Notes under the pieces: generated by a model
What the model was told of the DNA's origin: nothing
The model's database searches: none
What the model saw: the letters and a program-made list of their open reading frames with translations, nothing else
Shown here: in pieces, positions 47,543-55,779 of the stretch
Numbering within the stretch: position 1 is the first letter of the stretch
Layout: the number at the start of each line of letters is the position of its first letter
NCBI RefSeq assembly: GCF_009827535.1
Contig: NZ_WTYN01000001.1
Coordinates: 1,984,001-2,048,000, forward strand
Direction: 5' to 3'
DNA length: 64,000 nt
Origin: Qipengyuania oceanensis
GTDB taxonomy: Bacteria > Pseudomonadota > Alphaproteobacteria > Sphingomonadales > Sphingomonadaceae
Position numbers and translations under genes: made by a program

Positions 47543-49126
47543 ATGACCACGCCCCACGACGTCCTTGTCATCGGGTCCGGCGCCGCCGGGCTCACAGCTG
47601 CCCTCGCGCTTGCCGAACGGCGCAAGGTGCTGGTGCTCGCCAAGGGTTCGCTGACCGGCGGTTCGACCGCATGGGCGCAAGGGGGCATCGCCGCCGTGCT
47701 CGACGCGGGCGACACCTTCGAGAACCACATCCGCGACACGATGATCGCCGGCGCGGGACTGAACGATCTCGAAACGGTCGAATTCGTGATCGAGAACGCG
47801 CCGGAAAGCATCGACCGGCTGATCGAGCTCGGCGTGCCGTTCAACCGGGAAAGCGGCGACCTCCACCTCACGCGCGAAGGCGGACATAGCCACCGCCGCA
47901 TCGTCCATGTCGACGATGCGACCGGCTGGGCGGTGCAGGAAGCCCTGCTCAAGGCCGCCGAGGCGAGCCCCAACATCACCCTGCTGCCGGGGCGCAGCTG
48001 CATCGATTTCATCACCGGCCGCAACGCCGAGAAATATTCGGGCAATGGCCGGGTGTGGGGCGTCTATGCGCTCGACGAGGCGAGCGGCAAGGTCGAGGCG
48101 CATGTCGCACGCGCGACGGTGCTCGCTGCCGGCGGCGCGGGCCGCGTCTACCTGTTCTCGACCGCGCCGCGCGGTGCGACGGGCGACGGGATCGCGATGG
48201 CCTGGCGCGCAGGCTGCCGCGTGTCGAACATGGAGATGATGCAGTTCCACCCGACCTGCCTCTACAATCTCGACGTCAAGAACTTCCTCATCACCGAGGC
48301 GGTGCGCGGCGAGGGCGGGCGGCTTTTCAACCCGGTCACGGGCGAGCGCTACATGGAGAAATACGATCCGGAGCGCATGGAGCTGGCTCCGCGCGATATC
48401 GTGGCGCGCGCCAACGACGACCAGATCAAGCGTTACGGCCTCGACTACGTCCATCTCGACATCAGCCACCAGCCCGCCGACTTCGTGCGGGGGCATTTTC
48501 CGACCATCTACGAGAAGCTGATGGGCCTCGGCATCGACATGACCAAGGAACCGATCCCGGTCGTGCCCGCGCAGCATTACACCTGTGGCGGAGTCAAGGT
48601 CGGGCTTGACGCGCGGACCGACCTGCCGGGCCTGTGGGCGGCGGGCGAATGCACCGAAAGCGGGCTGCACGGCGCCAATCGCCTCGCGTCCAATTCCCTC
48701 CTCGAATGCTTCGTCTTCGGCGAGGCGGCGGCAAAGGACATCCTCGAATGCTGGGACGATCTCGACGATCCGCCAGCGATCAAGGAATGGGATGAGAGCC
48801 GCGTGACCGACTCCGACGAGGAAGTCGTCATCAAGCAGAACTGGACGGAGATCCGCCGCTTCATGTGGAACTACGTCGGGATCGTGCGCACGACCAAGCG
48901 GCTCGAACGCGCGGCGCACCGGATCGACACGCTGGGGCGGGAGATTGACGATTATTACGGCTCGTTCCGGGTCACGACCGATCTGATCGAGCTGCGCAAT
49001 CTGCACCAGGCGGCCGACCTGATCGTGCAATCGGCCCTCAAGCGGCATGAAAGCCGCGGGCTGCACTTCACGCTCGATTATCCGGAAACCGATCCGGTGG
49101 CGCGCGACACGGTGCTGGTGCCTTGA
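47543..49126 (+). CDS. nadB: L-aspartate oxidase
   Basis: A 527-residue FAD enzyme that oxidises L-aspartate to iminoaspartate, the first step of NAD biosynthesis de novo. The FAD-binding GSGAAGLTAALALAE is at the N-terminus. The succinate-dehydrogenase-like block GGSTAWAQGGIAAV, the active-site REGGHSHRRIVHVDDATGWA, the HYTCGGVKVGLDARTDLPGLWAAGE region and GANRLASNSLLECFVFG are all typical of NadB rather than of SdhA. Its length is normal. The ATG at 47543 is chosen because the FAD motif begins 10 residues later. NadA and NadC are not in the window. Confidence 0.95.
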   Translation: MTTPHDVLVIGSGAAGLTAALALAERRKVLVLAKGSLTGGSTAWAQGGIAAVLDAGDTFENHIRDTMIAGAGLNDLETVEFVIENAPESIDRLIELGVPFNRESGDLHLTREGGHSHRRIVHVDDATGWAVQEALLKAAEASPNITLLPGRSCIDFITGRNAEKYSGNGRVWGVYALDEASGKVEAHVARATVLAAGGAGRVYLFSTAPRGATGDGIAMAWRAGCRVSNMEMMQFHPTCLYNLDVKNFLITEAVRGEGGRLFNPVTGERYMEKYDPERMELAPRDIVARANDDQIKRYGLDYVHLDISHQPADFVRGHFPTIYEKLMGLGIDMTKEPIPVVPAQHYTCGGVKVGLDARTDLPGLWAAGECTESGLHGANRLASNSLLECFVFGEAAAKDILECWDDLDDPPAIKEWDESRVTDSDEEVVIKQNWTEIRRFMWNYVGIVRTTKRLERAAHRIDTLGREIDDYYGSFRVTTDLIELRNLHQAADLIVQSALKRHESRGLHFTLDYPETDPVARDTVLVP

Positions 49127-49190
49127 GGTCCCGCGCTGGACTCTTGCGATAGCTGTGAGCATGTTTTCTCCCTGAGCGAGGGAGAGGGCG

Positions 49191-50921
49191 ATGGAGAAGC
49201 CGCAGGAAATCGACGCAATCATTGTCGGGGCGGGATTTGCCGGCCTGTACATGCTGCACAAGCTTCGCGGCCTGGGCTTCTCCGCGAAAGTCATCGAAGC
49301 GGCGAGCGACGTGGGCGGGACGTGGTTCCATAACCGGTATCCAGGCGCGCGCTGCGATATCGAGAGTTTCGAGTATTCCTTCTCGTTCGACGAAGATTTG
49401 CAGCAGGAGTGGGAATGGTCCGAGCGCTACGCCACCCAGCCCGAAATCCTGCGGTATGCCCAGCACGTAGCCGAGCGGTTCGACCTGCGCCGCGATATCC
49501 GGTTCGACACCCGGATCGAGAGCGCTTTCTGGAACGAGGGCGAAAGTCGCTGGGACGTTGCCACGAGCGACGGTGCGCGCTTTTCTGCGCAGTATTTCAT
49601 TACTGGCGTCGGCTGCCTTTCTACATTCAATCGGCCGGATATTCGCGGCCTCGATGATTTCGCGGGGGAAACCTACGCGACAGGACATTGGCCGCACGAA
49701 GGCGTCGATTTCAAAGGCAAGAAAGTCGCCGTGCTGGGAACCGGATCGAGTGCGATCCAGTCGACCCCGATCATCGCCCAGCAAGCCGAGACCCTCACGA
49801 TATTCCAGCGCACGCCCAACTATGTCGTGCCGGCGCAGAACCATCCCAATGACCCCGAGTTCATTGCCGGCCTCAAGGCTCGCTACGCAGAGTTTCGCAA
49901 GGCCGAACGGGAGTCGCTGCTCGGTGCGGCGCGCATATTGCCGCAGACGCGCAAGTTCGTGTGGGACATCCCCGAGGACGAGTTCCAGGCCGAGATGGAA
50001 GAGCGCTGGCAGATGGGCGGGCTGGTGGGCTTCATGATTTCCCACCTCGATTCGGGAACCGACATCAAGGCCAACGAGCGTGTGGCGGAGTTCGTCCGGG
50101 CCAAGATCCGGGAAAGGGTCGATGATCCGGAAACTGCCGAGTTGCTGACGCCGCGCAGCTATCCGATCACGACCAAGCGACTATGCGTCGACATCGGTTA
50201 TTACGAGATGTTCAACCGCGACAATGTCGAGCTGGTCGACCTCAATGCCACGCCGATCGAGCGGATCGAACCGGGCGGCGTACGCACTTCGGGCGCGTTC
50301 TACGAAGCCGACATACTGGTGCTGGCAACGGGCTTCGACGCCATGACCGGCGCGCTGGTACGGATCGACATACGCGGGAAGGGCGGCGAGAAGCTCAGGG
50401 ACAAATGGGTGGACGGTCCGCATACGCATATCGGTCTGATGAGTGTCGGTTTCCCCAACATGTTCATGATCACCGGTCCGCAAAGCCCTTCGGTCGGCTC
50501 CAACATGATCGTCTCGATCGAACAGCACGTCGAGTGGATCGCCGATGCAATGGTCCACTTGCGGGAACGGGGAGCGACCACGTTCGAGCCTCTGGCAGAC
50601 TCCGAAAAGGTCTGGGGCGAACATGTGGACGAGCTCTTCAACATGTCGCTGCATCCGCAGGCCGACACCTGGTATCTGGGCGCCAACGTGCCCGGCAAGC
50701 CGCGTGTGTTCACGGTCTATCTCGGGGGGGGTCAATGCTTATCGCAACATATGCGACGAGATCGCCGAGAGGGGCTATCCCGGCTTCGCGATCGACGGCG
50801 AAGGCAAGCGGAACGATGTCGATTTCGCGAACCACGTCGAGCGGCTGATGCCCGAGGAGTTGTCACAGGGCATGGCCGCCTGAACTCGCGCCAAATTGGC
50901 TACTACAATCCGAAGCGGTAG
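49191..50921 (+). CDS. Flavin-containing monooxygenase (Baeyer-Villiger type) with apparent 3' frameshift
   Basis: A group I flavin monooxygenase that uses NADPH and O2, similar to cyclohexanone- or phenylacetone-type Baeyer-Villiger enzymes. The FAD fingerprint is GAGFAGLYMLHKLR, the family signature FKGKKVAVLGTGSSAIQS marks the NADPH site, and FQRTPNYVVP is typical. As read, the protein is 576 residues, but after residue 513 (VFTVYLGG) the frame changes to an Arg-rich, non-homologous tail. The next frame continues the family's C-terminus as VNAYRNICDEIAERGYPGF to a TGA at 50881-50883. The switch falls in eight consecutive G at 50724-50731; seven would restore the frame. Either a sequencing error or a real frameshift; the true gene probably spans 49191-50883. 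Confidence 0.88.
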   Translation: MEKPQEIDAIIVGAGFAGLYMLHKLRGLGFSAKVIEAASDVGGTWFHNRYPGARCDIESFEYSFSFDEDLQQEWEWSERYATQPEILRYAQHVAERFDLRRDIRFDTRIESAFWNEGESRWDVATSDGARFSAQYFITGVGCLSTFNRPDIRGLDDFAGETYATGHWPHEGVDFKGKKVAVLGTGSSAIQSTPIIAQQAETLTIFQRTPNYVVPAQNHPNDPEFIAGLKARYAEFRKAERESLLGAARILPQTRKFVWDIPEDEFQAEMEERWQMGGLVGFMISHLDSGTDIKANERVAEFVRAKIRERVDDPETAELLTPRSYPITTKRLCVDIGYYEMFNRDNVELVDLNATPIERIEPGGVRTSGAFYEADILVLATGFDAMTGALVRIDIRGKGGEKLRDKWVDGPHTHIGLMSVGFPNMFMITGPQSPSVGSNMIVSIEQHVEWIADAMVHLRERGATTFEPLADSEKVWGEHVDELFNMSLHPQADTWYLGANVPGKPRVFTVYLGGGQCLSQHMRRDRREGLSRLRDRRRRQAERCRFREPRRAADARGVVTGHGRLNSRQIGYYNPKR

Positions 50922-51766
50922 CCGAAGCCCAGGCCCAGCGTGAACTGCGTGCGCTGGCCGCGCTCGCGTACCAGCGGCGAGTCCGTCGCCTCCTTGCCCA
51001 GCCGCTCCAGGCTGGTGAACAACGTCACAGCGGTATTGCGATCGAAGGGATGGACGACCGAGCCGCCCGCGCCCCAGGACAGCACGCCGCCACCCGCATC
51101 GTACTCGGCCAGCCCGCTGTTCGCCGACTGCACGGCATCGATCCCGAAGTAGGGCTGCATATAGCCCTTGCTCGCAAGCGTCAGCCGCGGGCCGAATGCG
51201 GCCATCGTGCGTCCGCTGCGAAAGCGCCGGTCGAGCGAGAGATCCGCGACCACGCCCTCGTGCCCTCCGAAGCCGCGCAGCACGCGTGCGCCGACTTCCC
51301 ATTCGCCGCGCGCGCCGAAGCGTTTCTCGACGAAGCCGCCGGCCTCGATCGAGCCGTCTATGTCGCCGAGGCCGAGCAGCGCGTCGCTGCCGCCGGTGAT
51401 CAGGAAGGGCGAGCCGCCGTCGTCCTCGTCGCGGCCGAAGCGGTATCGCACCACCGGGCCGGCGCGCCAGCCGTCGGCATCCAGCGCGCTCCAGACGATG
51501 CCATCGGGGACGGAAGCGGTCAGGCCGTCACCATTGTCGAGCCGGATGTCCGGGAAGACCGACAGCGACATCTCGTCCGAGCCTTGCCATGCAGGGCTCA
51601 GGATCGGCGCGATGCCGACCGTGACCGACCAGCCTTCGGGCCGGGCGGGCGGCGGCCCGCCGGCTCCCGCAGGCCCGGCCACTCCGGGCGGCGGACCGCC
51701 TTGCGCGAAAGCGGGCGCGGCAAGGGCGAGCGGGGCGATCAGGGCAAGGCATGCGAGTTTGTTCAT
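50903..51766 (-). CDS. MipA/OmpV family outer membrane protein
   Basis: A 287-residue outer membrane beta-barrel of the MipA/OmpV family, which includes a scaffold for murein synthesis proteins and other porin-like proteins. The signal peptide is residues 1-21 (ending AFA). A Pro/Gly-rich stretch (GGPPPGVAGPAGAGGPPPA) leads to the barrel. Alternating strands such as WSVTVGIAPILSP, VSVFPDIR-like segments and the final LGLGFGYRFGL with a C-terminal hydrophobic residue are typical. It is convergent with the monooxygenase gene; with that gene's corrected stop at 50883 there is a normal 19-base gap. ATG 51766 starts the signal peptide. Confidence 0.9.
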   Translation of the reverse strand: MNKLACLALIAPLALAAPAFAQGGPPPGVAGPAGAGGPPPARPEGWSVTVGIAPILSPAWQGSDEMSLSVFPDIRLDNGDGLTASVPDGIVWSALDADGWRAGPVVRYRFGRDEDDGGSPFLITGGSDALLGLGDIDGSIEAGGFVEKRFGARGEWEVGARVLRGFGGHEGVVADLSLDRRFRSGRTMAAFGPRLTLASKGYMQPYFGIDAVQSANSGLAEYDAGGGVLSWGAGGSVVHPFDRNTAVTLFTSLERLGKEATDSPLVRERGQRTQFTLGLGFGYRFGL

Positions 51767-51899
51767 GGGCGCGACCCTAACCGGCAGTGGCCTGATCGTC
51801 GCCTGAATAGTCGGTGCAATCGCGAGTTCGCCATGGACTTTTGCGACAAAACGCGCTCACCTGCATTGCAAAGAGAAACGCAAAAAGGGGACCGAGCGC

Positions 51900-52790
51900 A
51901 TGCCCGAAACAAAAGCCAACGGCATCACCATCCATTACGAGGATCGCGGCGACACGAATGCGCCCCCGATCTTGCTGATCATGGGCTTCGGCGCGCAGAT
52001 GACCCTGTGGCCGGACGAACTGGTCGACGCGCTGGTCGAACGCGGCTTCCGCGTGATCCGCTACGACAACCGCGACATCGGCCTGAGCCACAAGTTCGAC
52101 GGGGTGAAGGCGCCGGGCATGGTCAAGCTCACGATCATGCGCAAGCTCGGCTTCAGTCCCAAGGTGCCCTATACGATCGGCGACATGGCCGACGACGGGG
52201 CCGGCCTGCTCGAGGCGCTGGACATCGACAGGGCGCATATCGTCGGCGGCTCGATGGGCGGCATGATCGCGCAACGCTTTGCCGAGCGGCACGCGGACAA
52301 GACCATCACGCTGACATCCGTCTTCTCGACCACCGGCAACAGCAAGCTGAAGCCGGCGAAGAAGGAGGCGATGCAGGTGCTGGTCCAGCGCCCGGCGAGC
52401 CTGGAAGAAGACGTGCTGGTCGAACACGGCATCAAGGTTGCGCGCACGATCGGCAGCCCGGGCTACCAGGCGCCCGAAGACCGCCTGCGCGAGCGGACCC
52501 GTGCCGCGGTGCAGCGCAGCGTCTACCCCGAGGGGCCGCTGCGGCAGATGGCCGCGATCATCTCCGATGGCGACCGCACCCGGATGCTCCAGCAGCTCGA
52601 TGTGCCGACGCTGGTGCTGCATGGCGAGGACGATCCGCTGATCCCCGTCGAGCACGGCCATGCGACGGCAGCGGCGATTCCCGGCGCGAAGATCAAGACC
52701 ATTCCGGGCTGGGGACACGACTTGCCGCTGGAACTGGTCGACGAGCTGGCCGAGGCGATCGCCGAACATGCGAAATCGGCTGGCGGCTGA
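51900..52790 (+). CDS. Alpha/beta hydrolase
   Basis: A 296-residue alpha/beta-hydrolase of the esterase/epoxide-hydrolase-like group. The oxyanion segment is LLIMGFGAQMTLW, the nucleophile elbow GGSMGGM has the Ser at about residue 115, the acid is likely Asp in HGEDDPLIPVEHG and the base His in GWGHDLPLELV near residue 270. A helical cap of about 70 residues lies between. It resembles aclacinomycin-methylesterase-type hydrolases, but the substrate is unknown. The preceding bases (AAAAAGGGGACCGAGCGC) hold a ribosome site about 10 bases before ATG 51900. The gene is divergent from MipA. Confidence 0.9.
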   Translation: MPETKANGITIHYEDRGDTNAPPILLIMGFGAQMTLWPDELVDALVERGFRVIRYDNRDIGLSHKFDGVKAPGMVKLTIMRKLGFSPKVPYTIGDMADDGAGLLEALDIDRAHIVGGSMGGMIAQRFAERHADKTITLTSVFSTTGNSKLKPAKKEAMQVLVQRPASLEEDVLVEHGIKVARTIGSPGYQAPEDRLRERTRAAVQRSVYPEGPLRQMAAIISDGDRTRMLQQLDVPTLVLHGEDDPLIPVEHGHATAAAIPGAKIKTIPGWGHDLPLELVDELAEAIAEHAKSAGG

Positions 52791-52835
52791 TCGCCGCGCG
52801 GCCGCGCCGCCAGGCGAAATTGCGTGCGCCGGAGG

Positions 52836-52872
52836 GCGCGCCCGGATTCGAAAATTGCGCGCCCGGATTCGA
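52836..52872. repeat. Short tandem direct repeat
   Basis: The 16 bases at 52836-52851 (GCGCGCCCGGATTCGA) recur exactly at 52857-52872, a period of 21 bases. They lie in the non-coding region after the hydrolase gene. No function is evident. Confidence 0.7.
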
Positions 52873-52904
52873 TTGGGTCGCAACCCTTGAAACCATGATT
52901 TTGC

Positions 52905-52923
52905 CCGGCATTTTTTTTGCCGG
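52905..52923 (+). terminator. T-looped hairpin after the hydrolase gene
   Basis: Arms CCGGCA (52905-52910) and TGCCGG (52918-52923) enclose seven T. The stem is short and the T run lies in the loop, so it is a poor classical terminator, but it is the only candidate in the 114 bases after the stop of the hydrolase. Confidence 0.35.
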
Positions 52924-53022
52924 ATTCATTTTGGGGCTTGCGCACCGGCCAAGCCTAGGAATTCCGGCGCGTCGCTGCGTTGTGCGAGGCTAACACACCT
53001 GCGTCTACTGCTCGCAACGGAC

Positions 53023-53040
53023 GGTAAATCGCGATTTACC
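53023..53040. promoter_or_regulatory. Perfect 18-base palindrome upstream of nrdA
   Basis: GGTAAATCG followed directly by its reverse complement. A perfect 18-base palindrome is rare by chance and it sits in the 525-base non-coding region before nrdA, 30 to 90 bases from two shorter palindromes. It may be an operator for a dimeric regulator or the site of a hairpin. Confidence 0.5.
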
Positions 53041-53066
53041 CTCTTGCGTGCAATTCGCTCCTGATT

Positions 53067-53111
53067 CACTATCTAGTGGTTCGAAAGGCAGGGGCACCTA
53101 CTAGACCTAGT
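53067..53111. promoter_or_regulatory. Pair of CTAG-containing palindromes upstream of nrdA
   Basis: CACTATCTAGTG at 53067-53078 and ACTAGACCTAGT at 53100-53111 each have perfect 5-base arms. Their centres are 33 bases apart, about three helical turns, the spacing expected for tandem NrdR boxes. The first resembles an NrdR box with two central bases missing, so the identity of the regulator is uncertain. The rest of the region 52791-53315 shows no gene on either strand. Confidence 0.45.
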
Positions 53112-53257
53112 TGTTACGCCGGATTTGCGGTAACGCTCCGGTGGACGCGTTCGCGGGCCGTCAAGGCACGCTCTGTGGACAGTCCGGGTATAAGTAATTG
53201 CCGCCTGGTCGCTGCGAAATGCTAGGAATGGTGCTTCGCGCTGATTCGAACACAAGT

Positions 53258-53282
53258 GGAACATCGGTCCTGCGGGGCCGTT
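53258..53282 (+). promoter_or_regulatory. Candidate EcfG-type promoter of nrdA, perfect match
   Basis: GGAAC at 53258-53262, 16 bases, CGTT at 53279-53282. The predicted transcription start would be near 53290, about 25 bases before ATG 53316. All nine fixed positions agree with the general-stress consensus. Confidence 0.6.
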
Positions 53283-53315
53283 GCATATTTTGGGGCTGAA
53301 CGGGGCGGGATGACA

Positions 53316-55352
53316 ATGGATTTCAGGACCGGGGACGAAGCGGCAATGGGGCTCGAAGAGGACGTGATCGGCGACAACGCCGAGCTCGATACGACCGCGC
53401 GTGATGACAAGGCTGTGAGCATGGACAAGAGCGATCTCGGAAGCGAGGAACTGGTCAGCGACAAGGCGAATGCCGCGCTGGCCGAAGCGGTCGCGGCCGC
53501 GGCTGTGGCCAATGCGGAAAAGGCCGACAGCAAGAAGATCCTCGACCGCCGGTTTGACATCGTCACCGATGCGGAGCGCGACGCGCTGCTGACCGAATTC
53601 GGCAAGGAAACGCTGATCGACCGCTACCTGCTGCCCGGCGAGACGTTCCAGGATCTCTTCGCCCGCGTGGCCGACTGCTATGCCGACGATCAGGAGCACG
53701 CCCAGCGGCTCTACGATTACATCTCGAGCCTGTGGTTCATGCCGGCAACGCCCGTGCTTTCGAACGGCGGCACCAACCGCGGCCTGCCGATCAGCTGCTA
53801 TCTCAACAGCGTCGAGGACAGCCTCGAAGGGATCGTCGGCACGTGGAACGAGAACGTGTGGCTCGCGTCCAAGGGCGGCGGCATCGGCACCTACTGGGGC
53901 CAGGTTCGCGGCATCGGCGAGCCGGTCGGCCTCAACGGCAAGACCAGCGGCATCATCCCGTTCGTACGGGTGATGGATTCGCTCACCCTCGCCATCTCGC
54001 AGGGCTCGCTGCGGCGCGGCTCGGCAGCCTGCTACATCGACATCTCGCACCCGGAGATCGAGGAATTCCTCGAGATCCGCAAACCCTCGGGCGACTTCAA
54101 CCGCAAGGCGCTGAACCTGCACCACGGCGTGCTCGTCACCGACGAGTTCATGGAAGCGGTCCGCGCGGGCGACAGTTTCGACCTGAAATCGCCGCGCGAT
54201 GGTTCGGTCCGCGGGTCGGTCGATGCGCGCTCGCTGTTCCAGAAGCTGGTCGAAACCCGGCTGGCGACTGGCGAGCCCTATATCGTCTTCAACGACACCG
54301 TGAACCGGATGATGCCCAAGCATCACCGCGAGCTCGGACTCAAGGTTTCGACCTCCAACCTGTGTTCGGAAATCACCCTGCCGACGGGCCGCGACCACCT
54401 GGGCAACGATCGCACGGCGGTCTGCTGCCTCAGCTCGCTCAACCTCGAGAAGTGGGACGAATGGTCGGGCGACAAGACCTTCATCGAGGACGTGATGCGC
54501 TTCCTCGACAACGTCCTGCAGGATTACATCGACCGGGCACCCGAAGAAATGGCGCGCGCGAAGTATTCGGCCATGCGCGAACGCTCGGTCGGCCTCGGCG
54601 TGATGGGCTTCCACTCCTTCCTGCAGGCCAAGAACCTGCCGCTCGAAAGCGCGATGGCGAAGGTCTGGAACCTGAAGATGTTCAAGCACATCCAGTCGAA
54701 GGCTTCGGAAGCCTCGATGCTGCTGGCGCAGGAACGCGGAGCCTGCCCGGATGCCGAAGAGATGGGCGTGATGGAACGCTTCAGCTGCAAGATGGCGATC
54801 GCGCCGACCGCGTCGATCTCGATCATCTGCGGCGGGACCAGCGCCTGCATCGAGCCGATCCCGGCGAACATCTATACCCATAAGACGCTGTCGGGCAGCT
54901 TCGTGGTCAAGAACCCGTATCTCGAAAAGCTGCTGCGCGAAAAGAGCAAGGATTCGACGAATGTCTGGAACTCGATCCTGGAGAAGGGCGGTTCGGTCCA
55001 GCACCTCGACTTCCTGACGCCGGAAGAGAAGGCGACCTTCAAGACCAGCTTCGAGATCGACCAGCGTTACCTGCTCGAGTTCGCGGCCGATCGCGCGCCC
55101 TACATCGACCAGGCCCAGTCGCTGAACCTGTTCATCCCGGCCGACGTCGACAAGTGGGACCTGATGATGCTGCATTTCCAGGCGTGGGAGAAGGGCATCA
55201 AGTCGCTCTACTACCTGCGGTCGAAGAGCGTGCAGCGCGCAGGCTTCGCGGGCGGCGTGGAAGCGGACAACACCAAGGACGCGACCAAGTTCGAACTCGC
55301 CGCGGCGGCCGGCCAGGAAACCGACTACGAGGAATGCCTGAGCTGCCAGTAG
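53316..55352 (+). CDS. nrdA: Ribonucleoside-diphosphate reductase, alpha subunit (class Ia)
   Basis: The catalytic subunit of class I ribonucleotide reductase, 678 residues, which makes deoxyribonucleotides with the radical from NrdB. The active site SNLCSEI has N348, C350 and E352; the redox pair is C161 (PISCYLNS) and C370 or C371 (AVCCLSS). The C-terminal swinging-arm cysteines are in ECLSCQ. The first 65 residues are acidic and Ala-rich and lack an ATP cone, so the dATP activity switch is probably absent. ATG 53316 is preferred because GGCGGGA lies 6 bases upstream; ATG 53310 is possible. nrdB lies 3.7 kb downstream, separated by four unrelated genes, an unusual split. Confidence 0.94.
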   Translation: MDFRTGDEAAMGLEEDVIGDNAELDTTARDDKAVSMDKSDLGSEELVSDKANAALAEAVAAAAVANAEKADSKKILDRRFDIVTDAERDALLTEFGKETLIDRYLLPGETFQDLFARVADCYADDQEHAQRLYDYISSLWFMPATPVLSNGGTNRGLPISCYLNSVEDSLEGIVGTWNENVWLASKGGGIGTYWGQVRGIGEPVGLNGKTSGIIPFVRVMDSLTLAISQGSLRRGSAACYIDISHPEIEEFLEIRKPSGDFNRKALNLHHGVLVTDEFMEAVRAGDSFDLKSPRDGSVRGSVDARSLFQKLVETRLATGEPYIVFNDTVNRMMPKHHRELGLKVSTSNLCSEITLPTGRDHLGNDRTAVCCLSSLNLEKWDEWSGDKTFIEDVMRFLDNVLQDYIDRAPEEMARAKYSAMRERSVGLGVMGFHSFLQAKNLPLESAMAKVWNLKMFKHIQSKASEASMLLAQERGACPDAEEMGVMERFSCKMAIAPTASISIICGGTSACIEPIPANIYTHKTLSGSFVVKNPYLEKLLREKSKDSTNVWNSILEKGGSVQHLDFLTPEEKATFKTSFEIDQRYLLEFAADRAPYIDQAQSLNLFIPADVDKWDLMMLHFQAWEKGIKSLYYLRSKSVQRAGFAGGVEADNTKDATKFELAAAAGQETDYEECLSCQ

Positions 55353-55392
55353 GCCGGGCTGCAAGGCAAGGGGCGGGTATCGACATCACGTG

Positions 55393-55761
55393 ATGAGAAC
55401 CCGCCAGCAGCCTCGCAAAGCCATCGATACCACCGGCCATTGCCGAACCATGCGCGGCATGGAGTGGGACGTACGGCTGGCCGATATCTCGCAGGGCGGC
55501 TGCCGGATCTGCGAACCGCGCGGCGCCTTGCAAAGCGGCGAGACGATCAGGCTGTTCATCGCCGGATCCGGCCCGCACCGCGCACGCGTGATGTGGCGCG
55601 ACGGCCAGGATGTCGGCGTCCATTTCGAACGCCCGCTGACGCCCGCGCTGCTCGAACAGATCCACGCAGGCAAGGTCGAGACGCCGTCGCAGGATGCCAT
55701 GGCGGGCGCCGGTCAGGGTTTCGGCCGGCGAACGGGCCTCGGCCCGCTCCGCCCGGTCTGA
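55393..55761 (+). CDS. PilZ domain protein
   Basis: A 122-residue single-domain PilZ protein, a likely cyclic-di-GMP receptor that controls motility, exopolysaccharide or the cell cycle. The N-terminal R-x-x-x-R-type segment is QQPRKAID, followed by the second motif DISQGGCRI (D/N-x-S-x-x-G) and beta strands with ARVMWRDGQDVGVHFE. The first motif is not a perfect RxxxR, so nucleotide binding is probable but not certain. A Gly/Arg-rich tail of about 25 residues is variable. ATG 55393 is preceded directly by a GTG at 55390 that could also start translation. It is 40 bases downstream of nrdA and may share its message, and it converges with the S9 peptidase gene. Confidence 0.85.
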   Translation: MRTRQQPRKAIDTTGHCRTMRGMEWDVRLADISQGGCRICEPRGALQSGETIRLFIAGSGPHRARVMWRDGQDVGVHFERPLTPALLEQIHAGKVETPSQDAMAGAGQGFGRRTGLGPLRPV

Positions 55762-55779
55762 CCGACCCCTCTTTCCCGA

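Noticed and set aside
50724-50921. Treating the basic tail of the monooxygenase as a real C-terminal domain
   Set aside because: The next frame continues the family sequence to a stop at 50883; the tail is the out-of-frame reading.
52836-52872. Possible CRISPR-like repeat
   Set aside because: Only two copies of a 16-base repeat with 5 bases between them; no spacers of suitable length and no cas genes.
53067-53078. Calling this palindrome a true NrdR box
   Set aside because: It is two bases shorter at the centre than the 16-base NrdR consensus, so only a likeness is claimed.
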